From Balneolaceae bacterium (GTDB taxonomy: Bacteria > Bacteroidota > Rhodothermia > Balneolales > Balneolaceae), in NCBI GenBank assembly GCA_007693745.1, contig REDA01000005.1, forward strand, positions 1 through 44,174: a stretch of 44,174 bases of DNA, written 5' to 3'. This document shows positions 27,558-35,389 of the stretch, in pieces. The notes beneath the pieces were generated by a model, which had not been told where the DNA came from, did not search any database, and was given only the letters and a program-made list of their open reading frames with translations. How positions within the stretch are numbered: the first letter of the stretch is position 1; each line of letters begins with the position of its first letter. The position numbers and the translations under genes were made by a program.

Positions 27558-27579
27558 GTGTGACATTATGTTGTCACAC
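27558..27579. promoter_or_regulatory. Perfect 8-bp inverted repeat upstream of the 27629 gene, possible operator
   Basis: GTGTGACA and its exact reverse complement TGTCACAC flank a 6-nt spacer, giving a 22-bp dyad. It sits between purB and the next gene, 49 bases before that gene's ATG. The T-run that could serve a terminator lies before, not after, the dyad on the plus strand. The shape and position therefore fit a regulator binding site at least as well as a terminator. Confidence 0.45.
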
Positions 27580-27616
27580 CCCTCCCTTATTTTGTATTTA
27601 AACAAACAACAATAGT

Positions 27617-27621
27617 GGAGG
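27617..27621 (+). promoter_or_regulatory. Strong ribosome binding site for the 114-residue hypothetical gene
   Basis: GGAGG is placed seven bases before the ATG at 27629. It is among the best ribosome binding sites in the window and is the main support that this small unknown frame is translated. Confidence 0.65.
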
Positions 27622-27628
27622 AAAACAG

Positions 27629-27973
27629 ATGAATACAGCCAGAAAACTCAGACAGGAAATCAAAGAAGCAGTTTCAGGCCCGAAAGCGGGTACTCAAAAG
27701 AAGCTTAAGCTCATGGCAACGGCGCGAGGTGAGCGAAAAAGAATGGAAGAGATATTCTCTCTTTTGGGTTGGTCAGAGTTGCCTGAAGAGCTTAAAACGG
27801 CAGTAGCCGCCGATGTAAAAGGTTATGCGGACGAACTGGAAGGCAGGTATTCGACCCGTTGTGAATATGTTCAAAGAAGACGGGAGAGTGTGGACTTCTG
27901 GGTTAGAAGCTTTAAAGACGGCTTTTGTTCATCTGCGACTGCCGCTGAGGCGCTGCAGGTACCGCGTCAGTAA
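27629..27973 (+). CDS. Hypothetical 114-residue protein, function unknown
   Basis: I do not recognise this protein. It is soluble, mostly helical and strongly charged, with a lysine/arginine-rich N-terminal half (residues about 1-35, including KAGTQKKLKLMATARGERKRMEE) and a more mixed C-terminal half (RRRESVDFWVRSFKDGF). It has two cysteines and no signal peptide or membrane segment. The strong GGAGG site and the upstream inverted repeat suggest it is expressed and perhaps regulated. It converges on the glycosyltransferase gene with an 8-bp gap. The basic character could suit nucleic-acid or ribosome binding, but nothing specific supports that. Confidence 0.65.
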   Translation: MNTARKLRQEIKEAVSGPKAGTQKKLKLMATARGERKRMEEIFSLLGWSELPEELKTAVAADVKGYADELEGRYSTRCEYVQRRRESVDFWVRSFKDGFCSSATAAEALQVPRQ

Positions 27974-27981
27974 GGAATCAG

Positions 27982-28752
27982 CTAAAAGATCCGGAGCGCT
28001 TTTGAGTCTTCCAGGTACTGTTCAACAGAACTTTTGAGATTCCCTTCCATTCTGAAATAGGGGTGTTTGACAAGATCTTTTTTGATGTACCGATACCAGA
28101 TAAAATTAAGAAAGCGAACCGGGCTGTTTCTCATACGCCTTCTGAAGTGTTCTGCGTTCCAGGTATTGGAGCCATGGTAGCAGCGAATGAAAAGGTATGC
28201 CATATCTTTTGGCATGATGGTGTATTTTTTCTTTTTCCAGTGATCGAGATAGACCGTGTCTTCTGCCTTGATATAATTCGGATAGCGTATCACGTCACTG
28301 TTCACGTGCATAATGCTTCCGGGGATACCGTAAGTGAGGCTGCCGATAAATGGAAAGTCCTTAAACTCACCATCCTGGATATGAATCAGAGAATAGCTGA
28401 GACAACAGGCGTCCGATCCGTTCTGCAGAACTTTTGCCTGCAGTGTGATCCGGTCGTCGTGATACCAGTCATCATCATCCCACTGAACCAGATAGTCCCC
28501 CTTGGCAGCTTCCAGGGACAAATTCCTGAGTCCACCGAGCCGAAGATGATCATCTTTAGGGATTCGGATGTACTGAAGATCAGAATCGGGGATATCGGTG
28601 AGGATCTCGGAGTAATCTGTCTCACCATCATCGATGATTACCAGCTCCTTATTGGGATAGGTCTGTCTTTTAAAACAGAGGATTGCCCGTTTGGCAATTT
28701 CTTTTCTGTTGGCCGTTACCATCAGGCAACTGACTCGTGGAGGGGATGCCAT
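27982..28752 (-). CDS. Family 2 glycosyltransferase (GT-A fold)
   Basis: This 256-residue protein begins with a GT2 nucleotide-binding region: VSCLMVTANRKE (7-18), the ELVIIDDG stretch with Asp41-Asp42, LGGLRNLSLEAAKGDY, and the metal-binding acidic cluster WDDDDWY (91-97). No membrane segment is visible, so it would act in the cytoplasm on a nucleotide sugar. The acceptor is unknown. It is the last gene of the minus-strand accessory stretch and lies 186 bp downstream of the tectonin gene. A terminator between the two (28871-28906) makes it likely to have its own promoter. Confidence 0.88.
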   Translation of the reverse strand: MASPPRVSCLMVTANRKEIAKRAILCFKRQTYPNKELVIIDDGETDYSEILTDIPDSDLQYIRIPKDDHLRLGGLRNLSLEAAKGDYLVQWDDDDWYHDDRITLQAKVLQNGSDACCLSYSLIHIQDGEFKDFPFIGSLTYGIPGSIMHVNSDVIRYPNYIKAEDTVYLDHWKKKKYTIMPKDMAYLFIRCYHGSNTWNAEHFRRRMRNSPVRFLNFIWYRYIKKDLVKHPYFRMEGNLKSSVEQYLEDSKALRIF

Positions 28753-28870
28753 GCAGAGTTATTTTCAGTGGTTGCAGCTGCTGCTGAAAGTCAGACTGGA
28801 TATTGTTTGTAAACAAAAGAAAAGAGGGTTGTCCGGAACCTGGCCTTTGCCAATCACTCTTTGTCATTTA

Positions 28871-28906
28871 AAAAAAAAGATCCGCCGTTTTGCAGGCGGC
28901 GGATCT
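28871..28906 (-). terminator. Rho-independent terminator after the tectonin-propeller gene
   Basis: A 10-bp perfect inverted repeat (28878-28887 and 28897-28906, GC-rich) encloses a 9-nt loop. On the minus strand it is followed by a run of eight T (28878-28871, the first also closing the stem). It lies 32 bases after the stop codon of the 28939 gene and separates it from the glycosyltransferase. Confidence 0.88.
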
Positions 28907-28938
28907 CTGTTTAGAGAATGTGTTTCTCAGTCAGGTTC

Positions 28939-29664
28939 TTATCTCCAGCCTCTGAGGCGGTAAACAAGATTCCCGTCTCGCTGAATGGCATAGGGTGTCC
29001 CGGTTCCGCCGGCAGCGATTGCCCGCACATTGCCACCCACGTTCATCCAGACAAACCCGGCGTCATTCCATCTGTATACTGCGCCGCTTTCACCAATGGA
29101 CCAGACTTCACCACCTCCGGCACCGATATCCGTTGCCTTCCCGGGCATATTTTGCCATACTGCACCGCGCAGTCTGTAAATCTGAAGGTCATTGATTACC
29201 CAGGGGATTCCGTTGTCATCCACCGTAATCCGCTCGGCGTTTCCACCCATATTCTGCCATGTAAAGGAGTCTTCGTTCCATTTGAAAACGGCTCCACCCT
29301 CTCCAATCACGAATACTTCACCGCCACCGGCACCGATATCCCGGGCTCTTCCGGGAAGGGACTGCCACACTTGTCCGCGGAGTCTGTAGATCTGAAGATT
29401 ATTGATGGCCCAGGGTACACCATTGTCAGCAACGGCGATACGATCTGCGTTACCGGCCATGTTCTGCCATGTGAATGAGTCCTCATTCCATCTGAAGATA
29501 TTCCGGCTCTGTCCGATTGCCCAAACCACGTCGGTGCTGTCACCGCCCGCGGCAATCGATCGTGCCTGTCCCGGAAGGTTTTCCCATACCTGAGCCTGGA
29601 CGGCAGTTGTATTCAGCATCAATAGCAGTGCGATTGACGCGATAATCGTTGAAAGTAATCTCAT
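28939..29664 (-). CDS. Secreted tectonin-type six-bladed beta-propeller protein
   Basis: I take ATG 29664 as start because the protein then opens with a clean signal peptide (MRLLSTIIASIALLLML, cleavage near AVQA-QVW). An upstream in-frame ATG at 29709 would add 15 residues. The mature part is almost entirely six tectonin-like repeats of 34-39 residues, each starting with W and a pattern like WQNMxGxAxxI and containing xxPWAI or xVWxIG. Two blade types alternate (longer NEDSFT-ending, shorter YRLRG-ending), making three copies of a 70-73-residue two-blade unit. Tectonin propellers in other organisms are lectins or surface recognition proteins; a carbohydrate or lipopolysaccharide-binding role is possible. 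There is no barrel, anchor or sorting domain. Confidence 0.87.
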   Translation of the reverse strand: MRLLSTIIASIALLLMLNTTAVQAQVWENLPGQARSIAAGGDSTDVVWAIGQSRNIFRWNEDSFTWQNMAGNADRIAVADNGVPWAINNLQIYRLRGQVWQSLPGRARDIGAGGGEVFVIGEGGAVFKWNEDSFTWQNMGGNAERITVDDNGIPWVINDLQIYRLRGAVWQNMPGKATDIGAGGGEVWSIGESGAVYRWNDAGFVWMNVGGNVRAIAAGGTGTPYAIQRDGNLVYRLRGWR

Positions 29665-29872
29665 AATCTTAGTTAGATTTGGTTTTTGATTAAGTTTAAA
29701 TGTAGCCATTTGTAAATATACTACTATGAGTGAATTAAATAAAACAACGTTTTTTAAAGATTTTACAATACCGGTTTAATATCGCTTTGTAAAACAGTAC
29801 TTATTTACAGGGTTCCGGCTTTCCGGCGAATAATCAGCTTTCAGAGAGCAGGCCGGCGGGAATGTAAGCCGT

Positions 29873-32377
29873 TCAGATTCTGTCTGTGTCTTCAAGCCAC
29901 TGTGCAAGTGCCGGAAGAAAAATCAGTGCTGCCAGCAGCGTTGTAATCACACCGATCAGAGCCAGCTCACCGATGGTTCTGAGTCCCGGATGGAAACTGA
30001 ACAGAAGTCCGATAAAGCCCACCATGGTAGTGAGGGTTCCAATCACACAGTGCTCACCGGTTGATCTGAGCACACTCATGATACTTCCCTTTCCCTTGTC
30101 GCGGTAACGGCTTGCCAGGTGTACCCCGTCGTCGTTGGCGATACCGATAATGGCCGGAAGCACCACAAGGTTAAAGAAGTTCAGTTTCATACTGAAAATT
30201 TCCATGATTAATAGCATCCAGAGGAGTCCGACCGTCAGCGGCAGCAGGGCCAGCATTGCCCATTTGAACGAGCGGAAGTAGTAGAGCATAATCATCACAA
30301 TGAGGGTAAAGACCAGGCCAACCATCCAGGGCGACTCTTTTTGCATGAGCTGCAGCATATCCGCAGCAATAATCGAAGTGGATCCGGCATAGAACACCCT
30401 GCCGTCGTCCAGTTCTATTCGGCCGGCTTCATTTGCAAAGGCGATCGACTGGCGGCCGTCCGACAAGCCGACTCCCGGATAGATCATGACAAACGTGCCT
30501 ATCTCCCCGTCGCGTGTTGTAAACATATCCTTCAGATAGTCGGGCACATCATCCAGATCGATCGGACCGGTTGTTTGTGAAGCGGTTCTGAGCCGTTCAA
30601 TCTCTTCGGAGTCGTCCTCCGCAAAGAAGGGGCGTGCAAGAAGAGCTCTCACTTCATCGATCCTTCCGAGGCGTCGCTGTACATCTTCCTCCACAAGGGG
30701 GTAACGATCCTGAAGTGTCCGGACATCACTGATGGTGGTGTAGGGATTGCTCTCAGACATCTCCCGGATATGTTCTGCGATATAGGTGGCTTCCTCATGG
30801 GATCCCGCTACAATATAGGCGGGATTACTGCCCCTTCTTGCGCTTGAATACCCATCCACAATGGCTTTTTTTGCCTCGAACTCAGGATATCTGGGATCCA
30901 GATTATCAAAATTGTACTCGAATGAAACCCTGGGTAAGAAGAGTATGGCCAGCACTACTGCCACAGAGCTCAGCACCAGTACAGTGCGGGATGCAGGAAA
31001 TCTCTTTCCTGTGTTTTTGGCGTAAACCACCTGCTGTCCTGTTACATTCAGTTTCAGAAGGTTCCATCTTTCGAGGATGGTAATCACTGCCGGCATCACA
31101 CCGAGCATGGCACAAACGGCAAAGAAGATTCCGATTCCGGCAATAAACCCAAACTCGCTGAACCCCCTGAAATCCGCGATCATCAGCACAAAAAGAGCTG
31201 CGGCTGTGGTGGAGGCCGCGATCATCACCGCCTTACCGGTAGTGGTGAATGTGAGTTCAGCAGCTTCCTCGAGTGGTTTTCCGGCGGCTCTTTCTTCAGA
31301 ATACCGCCCAAAATAGTGAACCCCAAAATCAATCCCGAGTCCGAACAGCAGCAGTGCCAGTGTCGAAGTCATCAGGTTCAGATTCCCGATAATCAGGGCG
31401 GCCGTCCCGAAGGTCCAGGTAAGGCTCATGATCAGAGGAACAGCGATAATCAAAAACAGAATGGGAAGCCGTAAGATCTCCTGGAACAAAATTTTTGGCA
31501 CAAATTTGCCGGCAGCCCTGGCATAGTAGGATTTGTAAAGGAAATAGAGAAGAACGATCAGCATCACGGTTGAGGCGCCGATTCCAAAGGTCTTGGCTAC
31601 ATCATTTCTGATCGCCTGTACCTGGATACTCCGGTGCATTAATCTTCCAGCAAGCACAATTTCGAGCTCCGGATGGTAGGAAGCCGGATCCAGTTCGGCA
31701 ATCAGGGCTTCCATGTCGCGGTAAAGTGCATCAATAAAACGAATATTGGTTTGAGATCCGCCGGGAAAAAAACGCAGGGTCATGGATGTACCGTCGGCAT
31801 GAATCGGATAATCATTTCCAACGAGCCAGTTATAGAGATCTTCAAACTCTTCCAGATCTTCCTCTCTGCTGCTCTCTTCACCGTTTTCCTCATCATCAAA
31901 CTCAAGATCCAGGAAAAAGGGATTCAGATCAAGAATGGATTCCTCAAGCTCTTCTTCAAGATAGCTGATCAGCCTTTCGAGCTCATCATCCGTGGCAAAA
32001 TAGAGTGCATTGTTTCTCAGAAATTCCGTCTCTCTTTCAAATTCGACACTGCTCAGATAGGGCACTCCGCCCCGCGTCATGGCCAGTGCCCGTGGAATCA
32101 GATCTTCGGCAAACGCCCTGGAGGCCTCAAATGAAGGACTGATGATCCCGACAGCGACGTCGCTGCCTTCCCCGCCCACGGTGGCTCTCACCTCTTCAAG
32201 GGCAATGATGCTGGGGTACGTTTCGGGAATAAGGTTGGAGTAATCCGTTTCAATATCCAGGTCCTTGGCCTGCATGGCTCCGTAAACGGAAAGAGCCAGG
32301 GCAACCAGTAAGATCAGATAGGGATAGCGGATTACAAAACGGATAACAGGACGCAGGTAATTTTTATTTTCCTTCAT
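29873..32377 (-). CDS. MMPL/RND-superfamily transporter (HpnN-like)
   Basis: This 834-residue inner-membrane protein has the duplicated RND layout: an N-terminal helix (about 10-32), a periplasmic loop, five or six clustered helices (about 240-420), then a second helix (about 455-475), another loop and a second helix cluster (about 680-830). The sterol-sensing/MMPL-like stretches LFGLGIDFGVHYFGRYSEERA and GIANDDGVHLASRYRDKG occur in the equivalent position of each half and carry the acidic residues of the proton relay. Relatives export lipids, hopanoids or other hydrophobic molecules. The first loop holds a very acidic insert (about 150-180, rich in E and D). No membrane-fusion or outer-membrane partner is nearby. 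The substrate is unknown. Confidence 0.88.
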   Translation of the reverse strand: MKENKNYLRPVIRFVIRYPYLILLVALALSVYGAMQAKDLDIETDYSNLIPETYPSIIALEEVRATVGGEGSDVAVGIISPSFEASRAFAEDLIPRALAMTRGGVPYLSSVEFERETEFLRNNALYFATDDELERLISYLEEELEESILDLNPFFLDLEFDDEENGEESSREEDLEEFEDLYNWLVGNDYPIHADGTSMTLRFFPGGSQTNIRFIDALYRDMEALIAELDPASYHPELEIVLAGRLMHRSIQVQAIRNDVAKTFGIGASTVMLIVLLYFLYKSYYARAAGKFVPKILFQEILRLPILFLIIAVPLIMSLTWTFGTAALIIGNLNLMTSTLALLLFGLGIDFGVHYFGRYSEERAAGKPLEEAAELTFTTTGKAVMIAASTTAAALFVLMIADFRGFSEFGFIAGIGIFFAVCAMLGVMPAVITILERWNLLKLNVTGQQVVYAKNTGKRFPASRTVLVLSSVAVVLAILFLPRVSFEYNFDNLDPRYPEFEAKKAIVDGYSSARRGSNPAYIVAGSHEEATYIAEHIREMSESNPYTTISDVRTLQDRYPLVEEDVQRRLGRIDEVRALLARPFFAEDDSEEIERLRTASQTTGPIDLDDVPDYLKDMFTTRDGEIGTFVMIYPGVGLSDGRQSIAFANEAGRIELDDGRVFYAGSTSIIAADMLQLMQKESPWMVGLVFTLIVMIMLYYFRSFKWAMLALLPLTVGLLWMLLIMEIFSMKLNFFNLVVLPAIIGIANDDGVHLASRYRDKGKGSIMSVLRSTGEHCVIGTLTTMVGFIGLLFSFHPGLRTIGELALIGVITTLLAALIFLPALAQWLEDTDRI

Positions 32378-32476
32378 GGATTCTTTGAGGAAGTAATCAT
32401 TATGATTGGATGAGAATAGTCCACAGACCGGAATCGTCGGTGGCTAAAGGTAAGTACTATATGCAAAAGAATCTTC

Positions 32477-33559
32477 TCAGCGGGCAATAAAATAATTTAC
32501 GTATCCTGGTTTAGGTTCGTTTTCATCTGTAATGATATAGCCTGTTCCTCTGTGATCGTAGATCTCACCCCCGAGAACCCTCCTGGCAAGATTCCGTGCC
32601 ACCCAGTTCAGGTCTGCAAAGACCGAACGGCGATCGATCTCTTTCCGGAACTGATAGCGCAGGGGGGGATGACACTCCCGCTGCAGTGAAAAATCGGAAG
32701 GAAATACTCTCTGATCTGAAATAAATGATTTGATCCCGAACGGCACACCAAATCTGGTAGCGGTTACCGTGCCCCCGGAATTGCTGAGGTGGTATCCGAT
32801 AAAGTCCTGTTCGTTCATCGATTTGGGCTGGATGAAGTAGGTAACCTCCCACTCCCCGGGTGAGTTGTGATGCACAAACCGGTATCCGCTGTGAAGGCTT
32901 CGGCCGGTGTTTTCAAAGTGAAATGTGTGATCCATGTAGGCAGTACCCGAAACTTCCTTGATGTTGTCGTTGATACCTGCATGACCGCTTACGGTTGCGA
33001 AAGGAATGTGTGTAATCACTCCGACCTCCTTCCCGTTGATCGTGTACTTCCCGTCACCTGCGATCACACCCGGTGAGATATTGTCAAAAGTAAGATGAAT
33101 GTCGAAACGGTTTCCATCTTTGGCAGTATTCACATAGATCTCGTGATGATCCGGCAGGGCTCCCCTGAACCAGATGTTATCCTGTCTCGGATTGAGGTTG
33201 AACTTGTGCCCATCCTGCTCCTGAGTTAGATTTTCGAGCGGATACTCCCTGCTGATTTCAAAGTTTTCTCCATCGAGATCATACATCGAGATTCTCAGAC
33301 CGCTCACAGCGGAAGAGAAGGGAGAGATGTCTGAAACGGAGAAAATCATGTAGAGACTCATTCCGTTGTCCAGATAGATCTGGTAGTTCCAGAACTCACT
33401 GAAAGAGGATCCATCTTTGGTTTTCGACCAGATATCGTCGGGTTTGGTAAATGTTATACTTTCCTCGGAATCCCTGCACTCATTTTGAGCGGGATCCTGA
33501 AAACCGGCTGGAAGAAATAAGAATGAAGAGAGCAGCAGTGTCAATAGTAAGGAGCTCAT
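32477..33559 (-). CDS. Exported CrtC/AttH/Svf1-like (lipocalin-type) protein, function unknown
   Basis: Starting at ATG 33559 gives 360 residues with a hydrophobic export signal at the N-terminus (MSSLLLTLLLSSFLFLPAG). A TTG at 33592 would add 11 residues and overlap the FkbM gene. The mature protein is rich in beta strands. It has the layout of a double lipocalin-like fold as in CrtC carotenoid hydratases, AttH and yeast Svf1, with GTAYMDHTFHFENTG (about 205-220) at the place of the conserved aromatic/His motif, and a preceding half with LDNGMSLYMIFSVSD. Similarity is by general pattern, so I am only moderately sure. Next to an MMPL exporter, binding or modifying a hydrophobic molecule in the periplasm would make sense. 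Confidence 0.6.
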   Translation of the reverse strand: MSSLLLTLLLSSFLFLPAGFQDPAQNECRDSEESITFTKPDDIWSKTKDGSSFSEFWNYQIYLDNGMSLYMIFSVSDISPFSSAVSGLRISMYDLDGENFEISREYPLENLTQEQDGHKFNLNPRQDNIWFRGALPDHHEIYVNTAKDGNRFDIHLTFDNISPGVIAGDGKYTINGKEVGVITHIPFATVSGHAGINDNIKEVSGTAYMDHTFHFENTGRSLHSGYRFVHHNSPGEWEVTYFIQPKSMNEQDFIGYHLSNSGGTVTATRFGVPFGIKSFISDQRVFPSDFSLQRECHPPLRYQFRKEIDRRSVFADLNWVARNLARRVLGGEIYDHRGTGYIITDENEPKPGYVNYFIAR

Positions 33560-33575
33560 GGGTAGAGTTGTTTGG

Positions 33576-34379
33576 TTATTCCCTCGTGGCAATGACGTAT
33601 TCCCGTTTTTCCTTCAAGGGATGAAATTCGATTTTATTGTATTTTTTTTTCAACGTTTCAACGAGGCCCGAAGTATTGCAAAGATCGTGATGCAGCTCTC
33701 CGGCAAGCTGTTCAATGTTCTGAAATTGAGTGAATCCGGAAAAGACCTTCTCTTCCGCTCCCTCAACGTCAAATTTTAACAGTGATACCTGTTTTGTTCC
33801 GGTCTGTTCCATCAGCTCAGAGAGAGTGATCGTGGCGATGAAAATTTTCTCTTTATGGTTCCCGGTGGAAAGAACAGAGGAGGAGGACCCTCTTTTGACG
33901 TTACGGTAAAACGGGATTTCAGATATCTCAGACCAGACAGCGAGGTTGTAGAGTGAAATATTGGGTAAAACAGATGTGATCTGCTTCAGTCTCCTGAAGT
34001 TTTCAGGATCGGGTTCCACACTGCAGATGGTTGCTCCAGGCCACTTGAGGGCGAAAAAGAGAGTTGAAACCCCGATATTGGCTCCAATATCGAAAATCAC
34101 GGGGCGATCGCCCGCCAATTGGCTGAAGTAATAGGAACCTTTTAAAAAAACTTCATCAAGAAGCTCAAAGTCGCCGGCGTCTTCAAAAAAAAACGGACAA
34201 CTCCTGCCATCAAGGCAGATTTGAGCTGTAAAACGCAATCTGCTTTTCCAGCTGTCATTGATGAGCAGCCAGATTCCTCCTGCAACCATTTTCACTTTGG
34301 AGGGGAGATCGGCTCCCAGTGTATGGGCAACGTCAAAGATAAAACGGACCCGCCTGAATAATCTTTTTAACCATTTCAT
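33576..34379 (-). CDS. FkbM-family SAM-dependent methyltransferase
   Basis: This 267-residue protein has the SAM-binding motif FDIGANIGVSTLFFAL (96-111), the acidic post-I motif SVEPDPENFRRL, and the downstream KFDVEGAEEKVFSG stretch that is characteristic of the FkbM family (PF05050). Members O-methylate sugars or other small molecules, often in polysaccharide or lipid-glycan clusters. Its position between a glycosyltransferase with membrane protein upstream and an exported protein downstream fits that. It lies 29 bp after the membrane protein gene. The N-terminal 60 residues are basic and may be an extension to the core domain. The methyl acceptor is unknown. Confidence 0.9.
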   Translation of the reverse strand: MKWLKRLFRRVRFIFDVAHTLGADLPSKVKMVAGGIWLLINDSWKSRLRFTAQICLDGRSCPFFFEDAGDFELLDEVFLKGSYYFSQLAGDRPVIFDIGANIGVSTLFFALKWPGATICSVEPDPENFRRLKQITSVLPNISLYNLAVWSEISEIPFYRNVKRGSSSSVLSTGNHKEKIFIATITLSELMEQTGTKQVSLLKFDVEGAEEKVFSGFTQFQNIEQLAGELHHDLCNTSGLVETLKKKYNKIEFHPLKEKREYVIATRE

Positions 34380-34408
34380 GGTGTAAAGGTAGAGGGATGT
34401 GGTAATCG

Positions 34409-35389
34409 TTACAATGATTTTTTTGCCATAAAGAGTGTTAGCAGGCTGAGGCCTTTTTCAAGCAGCAGGTTAATGACGAGCAGGCTGGTAAACTCTTCAA
34501 GCGGAATATCCGTAGCCTGAGCCAGGTAGAGGCTCAGGGAGATGTAGATCAGCTCCTTGTTAGGAATAAAGGGAATTTTCCCGATCACCATTTGAAGAGC
34601 AAGGAAATTGAACAGAAGCTGAAGTCCTGCGTAGGGTATAATGATAAACCACTGATAAACCTGCAAAAGTGCCAGCAGAAGTGTTCTTGACGTATGAACA
34701 GAGAAGAGAACGGACGTATCGCGCAAGCTCAGGGAATAGAGTTTTCTCTTAAAAATTGATGCGAGTGTTACGTAAATGGCGATTGCGATGAAAAAAACGA
34801 GAAGAAAGAGGCGGATTTCTTCCTGTATCATGGCGGCCAGTCCGGTTTCGTCGGTGAGCAGAAGCCAGCCGGAAATACCGGAGACCACAAGCCAGGAGGC
34901 GACAACGGAGAGAGAGTTATTGTCGCGAATGAAAGCAAAGACCTCATTTTTAGGCGTGTTAAAACGCTTGTTCAGCCAAGTAAAGAGGTACACTTCACCG
35001 GAATATCCAACAAAGAATTTGTTGTAGATCCGTTTGTAATGGAAAATCCACTGACTTTCAAGAAAGGAGATCGGTACTTTTCTTCTGTAAATAAAATATT
35101 CTGAGAGTGGAAGCCCCGCATAGAGAATCAGAAAGATGAGATAGAAGAGGGGGTTTTTTGGAATATTACTGATAACCTCACCAACACCCACAGACCATAT
35201 CTGCCATATCAGGATCAGGACCAGACCCGCATGAAACAGCTTTTTCGAGAGACTGGAGAGGAGTTTACCCTGTTCTGTACCGGCATACTCCTGAAGTGTT
35301 TCCCCCTTTTTTTTCAGATATGTCAGAACATTTTTCAATACGCACCCAGCACTTTTTTCAGCAGTGGGAGGGAAGAATGTTTGTGCCAT
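34409..35389 (-). CDS. Multi-pass membrane protein, flippase/LPG-synthase-TM-like
   Basis: This 326-residue protein has about seven or eight hydrophobic segments (from about residue 50 to the end), with a charged loop HYKRIYNKFFVGYSGE in the middle and GKIPFIPNKELIY near the C-terminus. The pattern is reminiscent of the lysylphosphatidylglycerol-synthase transmembrane / UPF0104 family, which includes flippase-like proteins, but I cannot confirm it. The ATG at 35389 overlaps the upstream glycosyltransferase gene by 55 bp. A TTG at 35335, overlapping that gene's TGA (TTGA), would remove 18 residues and is a serious alternative. Context suggests a role in moving or anchoring a glycan or lipid precursor. 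Confidence 0.68.
   Translation of the reverse strand: MAQTFFPPTAEKSAGCVLKNVLTYLKKKGETLQEYAGTEQGKLLSSLSKKLFHAGLVLILIWQIWSVGVGEVISNIPKNPLFYLIFLILYAGLPLSEYFIYRRKVPISFLESQWIFHYKRIYNKFFVGYSGEVYLFTWLNKRFNTPKNEVFAFIRDNNSLSVVASWLVVSGISGWLLLTDETGLAAMIQEEIRLFLLVFFIAIAIYVTLASIFKRKLYSLSLRDTSVLFSVHTSRTLLLALLQVYQWFIIIPYAGLQLLFNFLALQMVIGKIPFIPNKELIYISLSLYLAQATDIPLEEFTSLLVINLLLEKGLSLLTLFMAKKSL

Noticed and set aside
28939-29664. Regular internal repeats that might be read as a CRISPR-like or tandem repeat array
   Set aside because: The repeats are in frame, vary at the third codon position, and encode tectonin blades. There are no short identical repeats with unique spacers.
29710-29872. Possible terminator between the MMPL gene and the tectonin gene
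   Set aside because: There are short GC-rich direct repeats (TTCCGGC twice) but no stable stem followed by a T-run on the minus strand. I also saw only poor matches to -33/-7 boxes.
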